From NCBI RefSeq assembly GCF_040518285.1, contig NZ_CP155449.1, positions 2,108,001 through 2,172,000 on the forward strand: DNA of 64,000 bases, in the 5' to 3' direction. Position 1 is the first letter of the stretch; every line of letters starts with the position of its first letter. Positions 22,800 to 31,219 of this stretch are shown here, piece by piece. A program made the position numbers and the translations under genes. This DNA is from Knoellia sp. S7-12. GTDB lineage: Bacteria; Actinomycetota; Actinomycetes; Actinomycetales; Dermatophilaceae. A model generated the notes under the pieces. It searched no databases. It was not told the origin of the DNA and worked only from the letters and a program-made list of their open reading frames with translations.

Positions 22800-22889
22800 G
22801 AGGTGTTCGCAGCACCCGTGGAGCGGTGCCTGCAACGTGCCGGAACTTTACACGGCATACCGGCGCATCGAGAAATCGGGTCTGCGACC

Positions 22890-22895
22890 TAGGGT
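22890..22895 (+). promoter_or_regulatory. -10 box TAGGGT of the M20 peptidase gene
   Basis: Seven bases before ATG 22903; supports this start over the much longer open frame that crosses the tRNA. Confidence 0.55.
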
Positions 22896-22902
22896 GGAAG
22901 GC

Positions 22903-24231
22903 ATGACACAGACCACGAAGAGCCGCCCCGAGGACGAGGTCGTCGGCATCTGTCAGGACCTCATCCGCATCGACACGTCGAACTACGGTGACGGCTCTGG
23001 CCCGGGGGAACGGGCCGCTGCCGACCACGTCGCCGGACTCTTCCGCGAGGTCGGGCTCGAGCCGGAGATCATCGAATCGGACCCGGGCCGTGCCTCGGTC
23101 GTCGTGCGCATCCCGGGCGCCGACCGCGAGCGCGGGGCACTCTGCATCCACGGCCACCTCGATGTCGTCCCCGCCGACGCCAAGGACTGGGAGGTCGACC
23201 CGTTCTCAGGGCTTGAGAAGGACGGCTGCATCTGGGGTCGTGGCGCGGTCGACATGAAGGACATGGACGCGATGATCATCGCCTGTGTCCGACACATCGC
23301 CCGTGAGGGCATCGTCCCGCCGCGCGACCTCGTCATCGCGTTCTTCGCCGACGAGGAGGCCGGGGGAGTCAGGGGCTCCCACTTCCTCATCGAGAACCGC
23401 CCCGACCTGTTCGAGGGCGTCAGCGAAGCCATCAGCGAGGTCGGTGGCTACAGCGTCACCGTGCCGACGGCCGACGGCGGCGAAACCCGCGCCTACCTCC
23501 TGCAGACCGCAGAGAAGGGCATCGCCTGGATCCGGCTCACCGCCACAGGTCGCGCCGGACACGGCTCGGTGCCCAATGACGAGAACCCCATCGCCCGCCT
23601 CGCCGAGGCGATCAGCCGTCTTGCTGCGCACAAGTGGCCCCGCGAATACATCCCGTCCGTGCGCACCCTCCTCGACGGACTGAGCGAACTCACCGGGGTG
23701 AGCTACTCCGACGAGGACGCCGAGGAACTGCTCGAACACCTCGGCGGTGCACAGGGATTCGTGCGAGGCACGTTGCAGGACACGAGCAACGTGACGATGC
23801 TCGACGCCGGCTACAAGCACAACGTCATCCCGCAGCACGCGAGCGCCAACGTCGACTGCCGCTTCCTGCCGGGTCATGAGGATGAGCTCATGCAGACCGT
23901 CAAGGACCTCGTGGGAGAGCACGTCACGATCGAGGTGCTCCACCGCGACATCGCCCTGGACTCGCCTTTCGAGGGCCCGCTCGTCGAGGCCATGGTCGCG
24001 GCGCTCAAGGCCGAGGACCCCGACGCCGAGGTGCTGCCCTACTGCCTCTCCGGCGGCACGGACAACAAGGCGCTCTCACTGCTGGGGATCACGGGCTACG
24101 GCTTCGCACCATTGCGGCTTCCGGCGGATCTCGATTTTGCACCGATGTTCCACGGCATCAACGAGCGCGTGCCCACCGAGTCGTTACGATTCGGTGCCCG
24201 GGTCCTGCAGCGGCTCATCGAGACCAGCTGA
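22903..24231 (+). CDS. M20 family metallopeptidase (ArgE/DapE/dipeptidase type)
   Basis: 442 residues. Zinc ligands and catalytic residues in family order: HGHLDVVPADAKDWEVDPF (first His and Asp), WGRGAVDMKDMDAM (bridging Asp), FADEEAGG (catalytic Glu and ligand Glu), a dimerisation domain around ATGRAGHGSVPNDENP, and the last His in FAPMFHGINERV. Hydrolyses an amide of an amino acid or peptide; related actinobacterial proteins are annotated as M20/M25/M40 peptidases. The substrate is not deducible. Confidence 0.93.
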   Translation: MTQTTKSRPEDEVVGICQDLIRIDTSNYGDGSGPGERAAADHVAGLFREVGLEPEIIESDPGRASVVVRIPGADRERGALCIHGHLDVVPADAKDWEVDPFSGLEKDGCIWGRGAVDMKDMDAMIIACVRHIAREGIVPPRDLVIAFFADEEAGGVRGSHFLIENRPDLFEGVSEAISEVGGYSVTVPTADGGETRAYLLQTAEKGIAWIRLTATGRAGHGSVPNDENPIARLAEAISRLAAHKWPREYIPSVRTLLDGLSELTGVSYSDEDAEELLEHLGGAQGFVRGTLQDTSNVTMLDAGYKHNVIPQHASANVDCRFLPGHEDELMQTVKDLVGEHVTIEVLHRDIALDSPFEGPLVEAMVAALKAEDPDAEVLPYCLSGGTDNKALSLLGITGYGFAPLRLPADLDFAPMFHGINERVPTESLRFGARVLQRLIETS

Positions 24232-24234
24232 CCT

Positions 24235-24456
24235 TCAGCCGCGGTCTTCGGCCACGAGTGCGCTGGGTGGTGAGGACGTCCGGCGAGCGCGGATGATCTT
24301 GCGCCGCAACCAGGTTCGCGTGATGCCACCGATGTAGATGCGAGTGCGGTGCAGTTCCCAGCGGCCGTATTCGGCATGCTCCGTGAGTTCACGTCGGATG
24401 TCGCCCCGGCCGGTGTCGCGTCCGAACGACAGGACCCGATACTCATATTCGACCAT
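24235..24456 (-). CDS. DUF5703 family protein
   Basis: 73 residues from ATG 24456 (MVEYEYRVLSFGRD, the family start); an in-frame GTG six codons upstream is less typical. Contains AEYGRWELHRTRIYIGGITR and a basic RTWLRRKIIRARRT end. Small cytoplasmic protein of unknown function, conserved in actinobacteria next to M20 peptidase genes. A CACAAT sequence stands six bases before the ATG. Confidence 0.85.
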   Translation of the reverse strand: MVEYEYRVLSFGRDTGRGDIRRELTEHAEYGRWELHRTRIYIGGITRTWLRRKIIRARRTSSPPSALVAEDRG

Positions 24457-24481
24457 CGACCCATTGTGACGCACGAGGCGC

Positions 24482-24487
24482 TACCGT
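24482..24487 (+). promoter_or_regulatory. -10 box TACCGT of the acidic protein gene
   Basis: Eight bases before ATG 24496. Confidence 0.4.
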
Positions 24488-24495
24488 TCTGGACT

Positions 24496-24873
24496 ATGAG
24501 CGCCGACCCACGTGCCGCCCTTTCCCTCCTCGTCTCCGCCTTCGAACGTCACCTCGAGGCGTGCTCTGGTCGTCGCGGTGAGGACGACCCGACGGTGGCG
24601 GCGGCCTACGACGACCTGCTGGACGCGTTCGAGACCTACGACAACGTGCTCTACGAAGCCTTCGGCGAGATGACACCGCTCGACGTCTATACCGGCGACG
24701 ACAGCGACGATGATGATGATGACGACGAGGACGACCTGGATGAGGACGACCTCGACGAGGACGACGACGACGGCGTTTACTCCGGGCTCGACGACGAGGA
24801 GTTCGACGACGAGTCGGATGACAGCACTACCGACGGCGAGCAGGCGGACGCCAGCCGCAACGTAGACGCGTAG
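24496..24873 (+). CDS. Asp-rich acidic protein, 125 aa
   Basis: Start set at ATG 24496 behind TACCGT. Residues 1-60 are a compact helical domain (ALSLLVSAFERHLEACSGRR, YDDLLDAFETYDNVLYEAFG), typical of a conserved actinobacterial family sometimes annotated as primosomal protein. Residues 68-110 are almost only Asp and Glu (DDDDDDDEDDLDEDD), encoded by GAT/GAC/GAG repeats. No enzyme motif. The tail may act as a DNA mimic or cation binder; that is speculation. Confidence 0.8.
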   Translation: MSADPRAALSLLVSAFERHLEACSGRRGEDDPTVAAAYDDLLDAFETYDNVLYEAFGEMTPLDVYTGDDSDDDDDDDEDDLDEDDLDEDDDDGVYSGLDDEEFDDESDDSTTDGEQADASRNVDA

Positions 24874-24918
24874 GTCCGCTGACTGAACCTCGGTGACGGC
24901 GAGGTCGCACGCCGCCAC

Positions 24919-24924
24919 TACGGT
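24919..24924 (+). promoter_or_regulatory. -10 box TACGGT of the LLM gene
   Basis: Seven bases before ATG 24932. Confidence 0.45.
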
Positions 24925-24931
24925 TGACGCC

Positions 24932-26005
24932 ATGCGACTGGCAGTGAATCTCGGCTACATGGGGCTCTCCACGAGCCAGGACATGCTCACTCTGGCGGCA
25001 GAGGCTGACCGCCTCGGCTACGACTCGGCGTGGGTCGCCGAGGCCTACGGCAGCGACACGGTGAGCTTCCTGGCGTGGATCGGCGCAAAGACCGAACACA
25101 TCGGTCTCGGCTCTGCGGTGATGCAGATCCCGGCCCGCACCCCGGCCATGACGGCCATGACCGCCGCGACGCTGGATCACCTCTCCGCAGGACGTTTCCG
25201 GCTCGGCCTCGGAGTCTCTGGGCCCCAGGTGAGTGAGGGCTGGCACGGCGTGCGCTTCGCCAAGCCCCTGGCCCGGACGCGTGAGTACGTCGAGATCGTG
25301 CGCCAAGCCCTGGCCCGTCAACGCGTGGAGTATGCCGGTGAGCACTTCACGCTTCCGCTTCCCGATGGTCCGGGCAAAGCACTCAAGCTGACCATCGCTC
25401 CCACCCAGGAAAACCTTCCGATCTATCTCGCAGCGGTGGGTCCCAAGAACCTTGAACTCACCGGCGAAATTGCCGACGGCTGGCTCGCGATCTTCTTCTC
25501 GCCCGAGCACTCCGGCGACATCGTCGAGTCCATCGCCGCAGGACGGCGTGCCGCGGGCAAGGGCGCCGAGGACAACCCGCTCGACGGGTTCGACATCGTT
25601 CCGACCGTCCCGGTCGTCATCACCGACGATGTCAAAGCGGGCGCGAGCGCGGTCGCGGCATACTCCGCGCTCTACATCGGCGGCATGGGCTCCAAGGAGA
25701 AGAACTTCTACAACCAGCTCGCCTGCCGCATGGGCTTCGAGAAGGAGGCTGCCCGGGTCCAGGAGCTCTTCCTGGCCGGACAGCACCGTGACGCGGCAGA
25801 GGCCGTGCCGTTCGAATTCATCGACGCGACCTCACTCATCGGTTCACCCGAACGGATCGGTGAGCGCATCGGGCGCTACGCCGATGCCGGGGTCACGACG
25901 CTGGCCGTGTCGCCCTTCGCGTTGACGACCGAGGAGCGGCTCGAGACCCTCCGTGTCATGTCCGAGCTTGTCCCGTCCACCGCCCAGGAAAGCCTCGCCC
26001 CGTGA
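24932..26005 (+). CDS. LLM class F420-dependent oxidoreductase, intact
   Basis: 357 residues, a complete luciferase-like TIM barrel: MRLAVNLGYMG first strand, SAWVAEAYGSDTVSFLAW, IGLGSAVMQIPARTPAMTAM, then DHLSAGRFRLGLGVSGPQV and later LPIYLAAVGPKNLEL and SLIGSPERIGERI. The non-prolyl cis segment and Gly-rich phosphate loop are where F420-binding members have them. Substrate unknown. The stop overlaps the uppP start (GTGA). It is a different subfamily from the broken gene at 10502. Confidence 0.92.
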   Translation: MRLAVNLGYMGLSTSQDMLTLAAEADRLGYDSAWVAEAYGSDTVSFLAWIGAKTEHIGLGSAVMQIPARTPAMTAMTAATLDHLSAGRFRLGLGVSGPQVSEGWHGVRFAKPLARTREYVEIVRQALARQRVEYAGEHFTLPLPDGPGKALKLTIAPTQENLPIYLAAVGPKNLELTGEIADGWLAIFFSPEHSGDIVESIAAGRRAAGKGAEDNPLDGFDIVPTVPVVITDDVKAGASAVAAYSALYIGGMGSKEKNFYNQLACRMGFEKEAARVQELFLAGQHRDAAEAVPFEFIDATSLIGSPERIGERIGRYADAGVTTLAVSPFALTTEERLETLRVMSELVPSTAQESLAP

Positions 26006-26883
26006 TCTTCGCCGTCGACGCACCCGTCGAACTCAGCTACTTCCAGTCCGTTGTCCTCGGCATCGTCGAAGGCCTCACCGAGTACCTCCCGGTCTCGTCC
26101 ACCGGCCACCTCACGATCGCCGAGAAGCTTCTCGGTATGCCGGTCGACGCACCTGCCGTCACGGCATACACCGCGTTGATCCAGATCGGCGCGATCCTTG
26201 CGACGTTCACCTACTTCGGCAAGAAGATCCTGCGGCTCTTCCTCGCCTGGGTCGCGGGACTGCGCAGCGCGGAGGCGCGCCAGAACCACGACTACCAGCT
26301 TGCGTGGGCGGTCATCGTCGGCTCCCTGCCCGTCGTCGTCACTGCCCTGCTCCTCAAGGACCTCATCTCCGGGCCGTTGCGCAGCCTGTGGGTCGTCGCT
26401 GGCGCGCTCGTCCTGTGGAGTGCCGTCATGTGGGTGGCCGAACGCCGTCACGACGTCCTCGAGGCACAGGGTGAGCAGCGAGGTGAGGACGCGCTGACGG
26501 TCAAGGACGGGCTCATCATCGGTCTCGTCCAGTGCTTCTCGCTCGTCCCCGGTGTCTCACGTTCGGGGGCGACCATCTCGGCTGGCCTCATGCGCGGCAT
26601 CGACCGCGTCACGTCGACCGAGTTGTCGTTCTTCCTCGCTATCCCTGCGCTGACTGGTGCCGGCATCTATCAGACGCTCGAGAACGGCGATGCGCTCCAG
26701 GCCCTCGGCGTCGGCCCGATCATCACCGGGATGGTCGTGGCGTTCGTCGTCGCCTATGCATCCATCGCCTGGTTGCTCAAGTTCGTCCAGAACAACTCGC
26801 TCATGTCGTTCATCGCCTACCGCGTCGTTCTCGGAGCGATCATGTTCCTCGCGCTCGGGGCCGGCTGGATCACCGCGACCTGA
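26002..26883 (+). CDS. uppP: Undecaprenyl-diphosphatase
   Basis: Recycles the lipid carrier of peptidoglycan synthesis at the membrane. 293 residues, seven to eight helices. Motifs: GIVEGLTEYLPVSSTGHL (residues 16-33, the E-rich first motif with PVSSTGH) and LVPGVSRSGATISAGL (second motif with catalytic Ser/Arg). GTG start overlapping the LLM stop. Also called bacA because extra copies give bacitracin resistance. Confidence 0.97.
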   Translation: MIFAVDAPVELSYFQSVVLGIVEGLTEYLPVSSTGHLTIAEKLLGMPVDAPAVTAYTALIQIGAILATFTYFGKKILRLFLAWVAGLRSAEARQNHDYQLAWAVIVGSLPVVVTALLLKDLISGPLRSLWVVAGALVLWSAVMWVAERRHDVLEAQGEQRGEDALTVKDGLIIGLVQCFSLVPGVSRSGATISAGLMRGIDRVTSTELSFFLAIPALTGAGIYQTLENGDALQALGVGPIITGMVVAFVVAYASIAWLLKFVQNNSLMSFIAYRVVLGAIMFLALGAGWITAT

Positions 26884-26933
26884 CGCCTGCACTGCGGTGG
26901 GTCAGGTATTGCCGGGGGCCAGGGTCCGCTGGG

Positions 26934-27926
26934 TCAGAGCCACTTGACGCGTTTGAACGTCACCCAGAGGCTGACGCACACGGTCGTCATGAGGCCGAGG
27001 ATCATGAAGTAGCCGTACTGCCAGCGCAGCTCGGGCATGTTGTCGAAGTTCATCCCGTAGATCCCGGCGATCGCCGTCGGCACTGCGGCGATCGCGACCC
27101 ACGCCGAGATCTTGCGCATGTCACCGTTCTGCTGCACAGAGATCTTGGCGAGGTTGGCGCTCAGGACATCGGTGAGAAGCCGGTCGTAGGACTCGATGCG
27201 GTCCGCGACGAAGTGCAGGTGGTCGTCGATGTCTCGGAACAGCAGCCGCAACTCGTCATCGGGTAGCGGGCTGCGGGGACTCGTGTGCAGGATCTGCAAC
27301 GGGGACCCGAGCGGGGTGATGGCACGGCGGAACTCGAGCACTTCCCGCTTGAGGCGGTAGATGGTGTCCGACGACACGAGCCCTTCCGAGAAGACCGCCT
27401 CCTCGATCTCATCGATGTCACGGGCGACTTCGACGTCGATGTCGCGGTACTGGTCGACGATGCGGTCGATGATCGCGTGCAGGGCTGCCATCGGCCCGAG
27501 CGCCAACTTGTCCGGCTCGTCCTCGAGCTCTTTGCGCACGCCGGCCAACGGGCTGATCTCACCGCGGCGGATCGTGAGAACGAAGTGCTCACCGACGTGG
27601 ACCATGAGCTCGCCGGTCTCGATGTCGGACGTGGCCTCGATATAGCTCAGCGTCTTGAGGACGACGAAGATGTTGCGTCCGTAGAGCTCGATCTTGGCGC
27701 GCTGGCGGCCGCTGACAGCATCCTCGATGGCGAGGGGGTGCAGGCCGAGACCGAGCTCCTCGTTGGCGTTCTCGAGCTCCGCCATCGAGGGGTCCTTGAG
27801 GCCGATCCAGAGGAAGTCAGTGCTCGTCCCGGCAGCCCTCAGGGCGTCCAGTTCGTCACTGAGATCGCCGCACGATCCGCGCTTGCCGTCTCGATAGAGC
27901 GCCTTGTCGATGATCACCCGCGACAT
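26934..27926 (-). CDS. CorA-family magnesium/divalent cation channel
   Basis: 330 residues. Large N-terminal cytoplasmic domain, a long helix (about 150-270), two C-terminal membrane helices with the pore signature YGMNFDNMPEL between them (about 290-300) and the positively charged end FKRVKWL. Transports Mg2+, possibly Co2+ or Ni2+. Only 20 bases separate its start from the divergent phosphatase gene, so their promoters overlap around TACAGT/ACTGTA. Confidence 0.93.
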   Translation of the reverse strand: MSRVIIDKALYRDGKRGSCGDLSDELDALRAAGTSTDFLWIGLKDPSMAELENANEELGLGLHPLAIEDAVSGRQRAKIELYGRNIFVVLKTLSYIEATSDIETGELMVHVGEHFVLTIRRGEISPLAGVRKELEDEPDKLALGPMAALHAIIDRIVDQYRDIDVEVARDIDEIEEAVFSEGLVSSDTIYRLKREVLEFRRAITPLGSPLQILHTSPRSPLPDDELRLLFRDIDDHLHFVADRIESYDRLLTDVLSANLAKISVQQNGDMRKISAWVAIAAVPTAIAGIYGMNFDNMPELRWQYGYFMILGLMTTVCVSLWVTFKRVKWL

Positions 27927-27933
27927 TGTTGCC

Positions 27934-27939
27934 TACAGT
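27934..27939 (+). promoter_or_regulatory. -10 box TACAGT of the phosphatase gene
   Basis: Seven bases before GTG 27947, inside the 20-base gap to corA. Confidence 0.45.
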
Positions 27940-27946
27940 GGGCGCC

Positions 27947-28645
27947 GTGGCACTGCTCCTGCTCGTTCGACACGGACACTCGACAGCCAACGCCGACGCC
28001 GTCCTTGCGGGATGGACCGAAGGTGTGGGGCTCACCGACCGCGGGCGCACGGATGTCGGCCGACTCGCTGCCCGGCTGGCCGAGGCGGGCACGGAGGTTG
28101 CGCGTCTCGTCACGAGCCCGCTCCAGCGCTGCCGCGAGACCGCTGGGCTCCTCCTTCCCAGCGCGACGGCAGAGGTCGTCGACGACCTGGGTGAGTGCCA
28201 CTACGGCGGGTGGACTGGTCGACCGATCGCGGAGCTCACGTCAGATCCGCTGTGGCGCACCGTTCAGGACGATCCTGCGTCGGCACGTTTTCCCGACAGC
28301 GACCGGTATGCCGCTGAGTCACTTTCGCAGATGTCGGCCCGGCTGGTCGCGGCCGTGCGCCGCATCGACGCCGAGGTTGAGGCAGAACGTGGCCCGGGCG
28401 CAATCTGGGTCGCCGTGAGCCACGGCGACCCGATCAAGGCAGTCATCGCGGATGCCATGGGCGCCGGCCTCGGTGGCCTCCAACGCGTGCACGTCGATCC
28501 GGCGTCGGTCTCGGTCATCCGACGGTCGGGGGAGCGCGCGATGGTCATGGCGGTGAACTCGTCCGGCGACGCCATCCGCTCGCACCAGAAGGCCGCGACG
28601 GTCGTGCCAGCGGGCGACGCCATCATCGGCGGAGGAACGGGCTAG
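27947..28645 (+). CDS. Histidine phosphatase / phosphoglycerate mutase-like protein (MSMEG_4193 type)
   Basis: 232 residues from GTG 27947. Histidine phosphatase signature LLLVRHGHSTAN (catalytic His9), SPLQRCRETA with the second Arg, and the C-terminal VAVSHGDPIKAVIADAMG with the second His. This subfamily stands with DUF3090, SCO1664-type and mshC genes in many actinobacteria; here the three partners follow after an inserted ECF operon. Substrate unknown. The TAG stop is also the first half of the next -10 box. Confidence 0.9.
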   Translation: MALLLLVRHGHSTANADAVLAGWTEGVGLTDRGRTDVGRLAARLAEAGTEVARLVTSPLQRCRETAGLLLPSATAEVVDDLGECHYGGWTGRPIAELTSDPLWRTVQDDPASARFPDSDRYAAESLSQMSARLVAAVRRIDAEVEAERGPGAIWVAVSHGDPIKAVIADAMGAGLGGLQRVHVDPASVSVIRRSGERAMVMAVNSSGDAIRSHQKAATVVPAGDAIIGGGTG

Positions 28646-28648
28646 AGT
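28643..28648 (+). promoter_or_regulatory. -10 box TAGAGT of the nickel/cobalt ECF operon
   Basis: Formed by the TAG stop of the phosphatase plus AGT. Predicted start of transcription near 28655, inside the palindrome at 28651-28673. Confidence 0.5.
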
Positions 28649-28650
28649 CC

Positions 28651-28673
28651 TTGTTGCAAACAATATGCAACAA
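28651..28673 (+). promoter_or_regulatory. Nur-like nickel-responsive operator
   Basis: Palindrome TTGTTGCA-N7-TGCAACAA. Its core TTGCAA-N5-ATGCAA differs by one base from the Streptomyces Nur box as I remember it (tTGCaa-N5-ttGCAA). It overlaps the predicted transcription start of a cbiM-type operon, the right place for a nickel-loaded repressor. It favours nickel over cobalt as the substrate. Confidence 0.75.
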
Positions 28674-28700
28674 GCGCTCGCCCTCAGGAAGGCCCCAGGC

Positions 28701-29393
28701 ATGCACGTCCCGGACGGGTTCCTCGATGCACCCACGTCGATCGGCACGGCCCTGGTGGCGGTCGCCGGCGTCTCCCTGGCGCTGAGCCGGGCTCGTCGAG
28801 AGCTTGATGACCGCACCGCACCGCTTGCCGGCCTCGTCGCCGTTTTCGTCTTCGCGGCCCAGATGCTCAACTTCCCGGTGGGTGCGGGCACCTCGGGCCA
28901 CCTCTTGGGCGGAACCCTGGCGGCGGTGCTCGTCGGTCCGTGGACGGCCACTCTGTGTCTCACCGTCGTCCTCGCCGTCCAAGCGCTCCTCTTCGCCGAC
29001 GGCGGCATCACCGCTCTCGGAACCAACATCACCCTCATGGCGATCGTCGGGGTCTGGTCCGGTTGGCTTGTCTTCATCGGCCTGCGCCGGATCGCCCGGT
29101 CGGCCGGTGCCAGGGCGGTGCCTGCGTTGGCCGGCGTGGCCGCCTTCACGTCGGTGCCGATTGCCGCGCTCACCTTCACCGCCCTGTATGCCGTGGGTGG
29201 ACGGGCGCCGATCCCGCTCGGTGACCTCGTCACTGCCATGCTGGGGTGGCACACCGTCATCGGCCTCGGTGAGGGCGTCATCACGCTGTTCGCCGTCGGC
29301 AGCATCATTGCCACCCGTCCCGACCTCGTGCACGGGGCACGTGGGTTGGTTCAGACCCGACACCTCGAGATCCGCATGGAGGCACGAGCATGA
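28701..29393 (+). CDS. cbiM: ECF transporter substrate-binding membrane subunit CbiM/NikM
   Basis: 230 residues. Start set at ATG 28701 because the family needs the N-terminus Met-His (MHVPDGFLD), whose His2 binds the metal; AGGAAGG lies upstream. About six to seven helices; MLNFPVGAGTSGHLLGGTL contains further conserved metal-site residues, and the LGTNITLMAIVG segment follows. First gene of a four-gene operon (M, PDGLE, Q, O). With the Nur-like operator, nickel uptake is more likely than cobalt. Confidence 0.92.
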   Translation: MHVPDGFLDAPTSIGTALVAVAGVSLALSRARRELDDRTAPLAGLVAVFVFAAQMLNFPVGAGTSGHLLGGTLAAVLVGPWTATLCLTVVLAVQALLFADGGITALGTNITLMAIVGVWSGWLVFIGLRRIARSAGARAVPALAGVAAFTSVPIAALTFTALYAVGGRAPIPLGDLVTAMLGWHTVIGLGEGVITLFAVGSIIATRPDLVHGARGLVQTRHLEIRMEARA

Positions 29394-29719
29394 GCCTCGC
29401 ACCTCGTCCCCAGATCTCGACGAAGCGGCTCGTCCTCACGGGCCTCGTCATCTGCCTCCTGCTCGCCGGAATCGTCTCGCTGTGGGCCTCTGGCAACCCC
29501 GACGGCCTCGAGTTCGTCGCCGAGCGGCTCGGCTTCAGCGACTCTGCCGGTGAGCACGCCGCCGGAGCCTCGCCGTTCGCTGACTACGGCACCGCGGGCG
29601 TCGAGAACGCCCGGCTGTCGGGCGGGCTCGCGGGCCTTGTCGGTGTCGTCGTCGTCGCGGTCATCGCCTTCGGGCTCATGCACCTCCTCCGCCGTCACGG
29701 CTCACGCGACGACGGCTGA
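29390..29719 (+). CDS. PDGLE-domain protein (CbiN-like accessory subunit)
   Basis: 109 residues, ATG overlapping the cbiM stop. Two membrane helices (LVLTGLVICLLLAGIVSLW, LAGLVGVVVVAVIAFGLMHLL) with an external loop starting NPDGLEFVAERLGFSD and SPFADYGTAG. This replaces CbiN in many actinobacterial NikMNQO/CbiMNQO systems and probably helps metal loading of the M subunit. Confidence 0.9.
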   Translation: MSLAPRPQISTKRLVLTGLVICLLLAGIVSLWASGNPDGLEFVAERLGFSDSAGEHAAGASPFADYGTAGVENARLSGGLAGLVGVVVVAVIAFGLMHLLRRHGSRDDG

Positions 29720-29720
29720 G

Positions 29721-30482
29721 ATGGGAGCCGAGCTCGGCCCGCACCTCCACGTCGACGGAGACTCGGTCGTCCACCGACTGCCGGCGCACGTCAAGCTCGT
29801 CGGTCTGGTCACGTTTGTCCTGCTCGTCGTGGCACTTCCTCGGGACGCACATGGCGCGCGGGTGGCGATGTTGATGGTCGCTGCGGTGGTGGTCCTCGCG
29901 ACGCGGGTCCCGTTGCGTCACGTCGCATCCCGGCTCGTCGTCGAGACGCCGTTCGTCGTCTTCGCACTCGTTCTTCCCTTTGTGGCGACTGGTCCTGCGA
30001 TGGAGCTGGGACCGTTCACCGTCTCGCGTGACGGGGTCGAGGCGAGCATCGCCCTCCTCCTCACCGCGACGACGAGCGTGCTCATGGCGGTCGCGTTCGC
30101 CACGACGACGTCCAGTCGCGACCTCGTGCGAGCCCTGCAACATCTCCGGGTGCCGGACCGACTCGTCCAGATCCTCGCGTTCATGGTGCGATACCTCGGT
30201 GTCGTCGGATCGCAGGCCCAGCGCATGAAGGTCGCCAGAGAGTCTCGGGCCTTCACGGCACGGTCCGTGCGTGCGTGGCCGGTGATCGCAACGAGCGCCG
30301 GCGCCCTCTTCATCCGCAGCTACGAACGCGGGGAGCGCGTGCACCTCGCGATGATGTCGCGTGGCTACAACGGCCGGATGCCCGTGACCGACCCGCTGGA
30401 TGCTGACCGCGGTGACTGGTTGCGTGGGCTCGCGCCGGCTGCGCTCGGTGTCATCGCACTCGTGGTGGTGCATGCCACATGA
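29721..30482 (+). CDS. cbiQ: ECF transporter transmembrane subunit CbiQ
   Basis: Start set at ATG 29721, one base after the previous stop. 253 residues with five to six helices and the two cytoplasmic coupling motifs of T-subunits: around VARESRAFTAR and ERGERVHLAMMSRGYNGRMP (A-R-G type second motif). Couples ATP hydrolysis by CbiO to toppling of CbiM. Its stop overlaps the cbiO start. Confidence 0.9.
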   Translation: MGAELGPHLHVDGDSVVHRLPAHVKLVGLVTFVLLVVALPRDAHGARVAMLMVAAVVVLATRVPLRHVASRLVVETPFVVFALVLPFVATGPAMELGPFTVSRDGVEASIALLLTATTSVLMAVAFATTTSSRDLVRALQHLRVPDRLVQILAFMVRYLGVVGSQAQRMKVARESRAFTARSVRAWPVIATSAGALFIRSYERGERVHLAMMSRGYNGRMPVTDPLDADRGDWLRGLAPAALGVIALVVVHAT

Positions 30483-31210
30483 GCACACCAGTCCTCGACA
30501 TCCAGGGCCTGGCCTTTGCCTACCCCGATGGCCATCAAGCCCTGTTCGGTGTCGACCTCCACGTCCACCGCGGTGAACGGGTGGCCCTGCTCGGGCCCAA
30601 CGGCGCCGGCAAGACCACGCTCGTGCTCCACCTCAACGGGATCCTGGAGGCAGGGGCTGGCACCGTCACCGTCTCGGGTCTGCCGGTGGTTCGGGAGAAC
30701 CACCTCGAGATCCGTCGTCGGGTTGGCATCGTGTTCCAGGACCCGGACGACCAGCTCTTCATGCCCACCGTGCGGGACGACGTCGCCTTCGGTCCGGCCA
30801 ACCTCGGACTGCGTGGTGGGGAGCTGCAGAATCGCGTCGACGCGGCCCTCACGGCCGTGGGCATGAAGGACTTTGCCGACCGGGCACCCCACCACCTGTC
30901 GTACGGTCAGCGCAGGCGGGTCGCCATCGCGACGGTGCTGGCGATGGAGCCCGAGATCCTTGTGCTCGACGAGCCCTCGTCCAACCTCGACCCCACCTCA
31001 CGACGCGAGCTGGGGGAGCTGATCCAGTCGCTCGACGTCACGGTCCTGATGGTCACCCATGACCTGGCTTTCGCGCTGCAACTGTGTGAGCGGTCGGTCA
31101 TTCTGTCCGACGGGATCGTGGCGGCTGATGGGGTCACCAGGGCACTGCTCAAGGACGACGCCCTGCTCGCGGCCCACCGCCTCGAACTGCCGTGGGGCTT
31201 CTCGGGTTAG
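30479..31210 (+). CDS. cbiO: ECF transporter ATPase CbiO
   Basis: 243 residues. Walker A LLGPNGAGKTTL (about 37-48), Q-loop VFQDPDDQLF typical of ECF ATPases, signature LSYGQRRRVAIA, Walker B ILVLDEPSSNLDP, H-loop VTHDL. A homodimer would power the transporter. ATG overlaps the cbiQ stop. The TAG stop forms the start of TAGTCT, the -10 box of the next gene. Confidence 0.93.
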   Translation: MSTPVLDIQGLAFAYPDGHQALFGVDLHVHRGERVALLGPNGAGKTTLVLHLNGILEAGAGTVTVSGLPVVRENHLEIRRRVGIVFQDPDDQLFMPTVRDDVAFGPANLGLRGGELQNRVDAALTAVGMKDFADRAPHHLSYGQRRRVAIATVLAMEPEILVLDEPSSNLDPTSRRELGELIQSLDVTVLMVTHDLAFALQLCERSVILSDGIVAADGVTRALLKDDALLAAHRLELPWGFSG

Positions 31211-31213
31211 TCT
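31208..31213 (+). promoter_or_regulatory. -10 box TAGTCT of the DUF3090 gene
   Basis: First three bases are the cbiO stop codon; six bases before ATG 31220. Confidence 0.55.
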
Positions 31214-31219
31214 GCCCGC

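Noticed and set aside
24700..24780. GAT/GAC repeats as a microsatellite or regulatory repeat
   Set aside because: They encode the Asp-rich tail of the 24496-24873 protein in frame.
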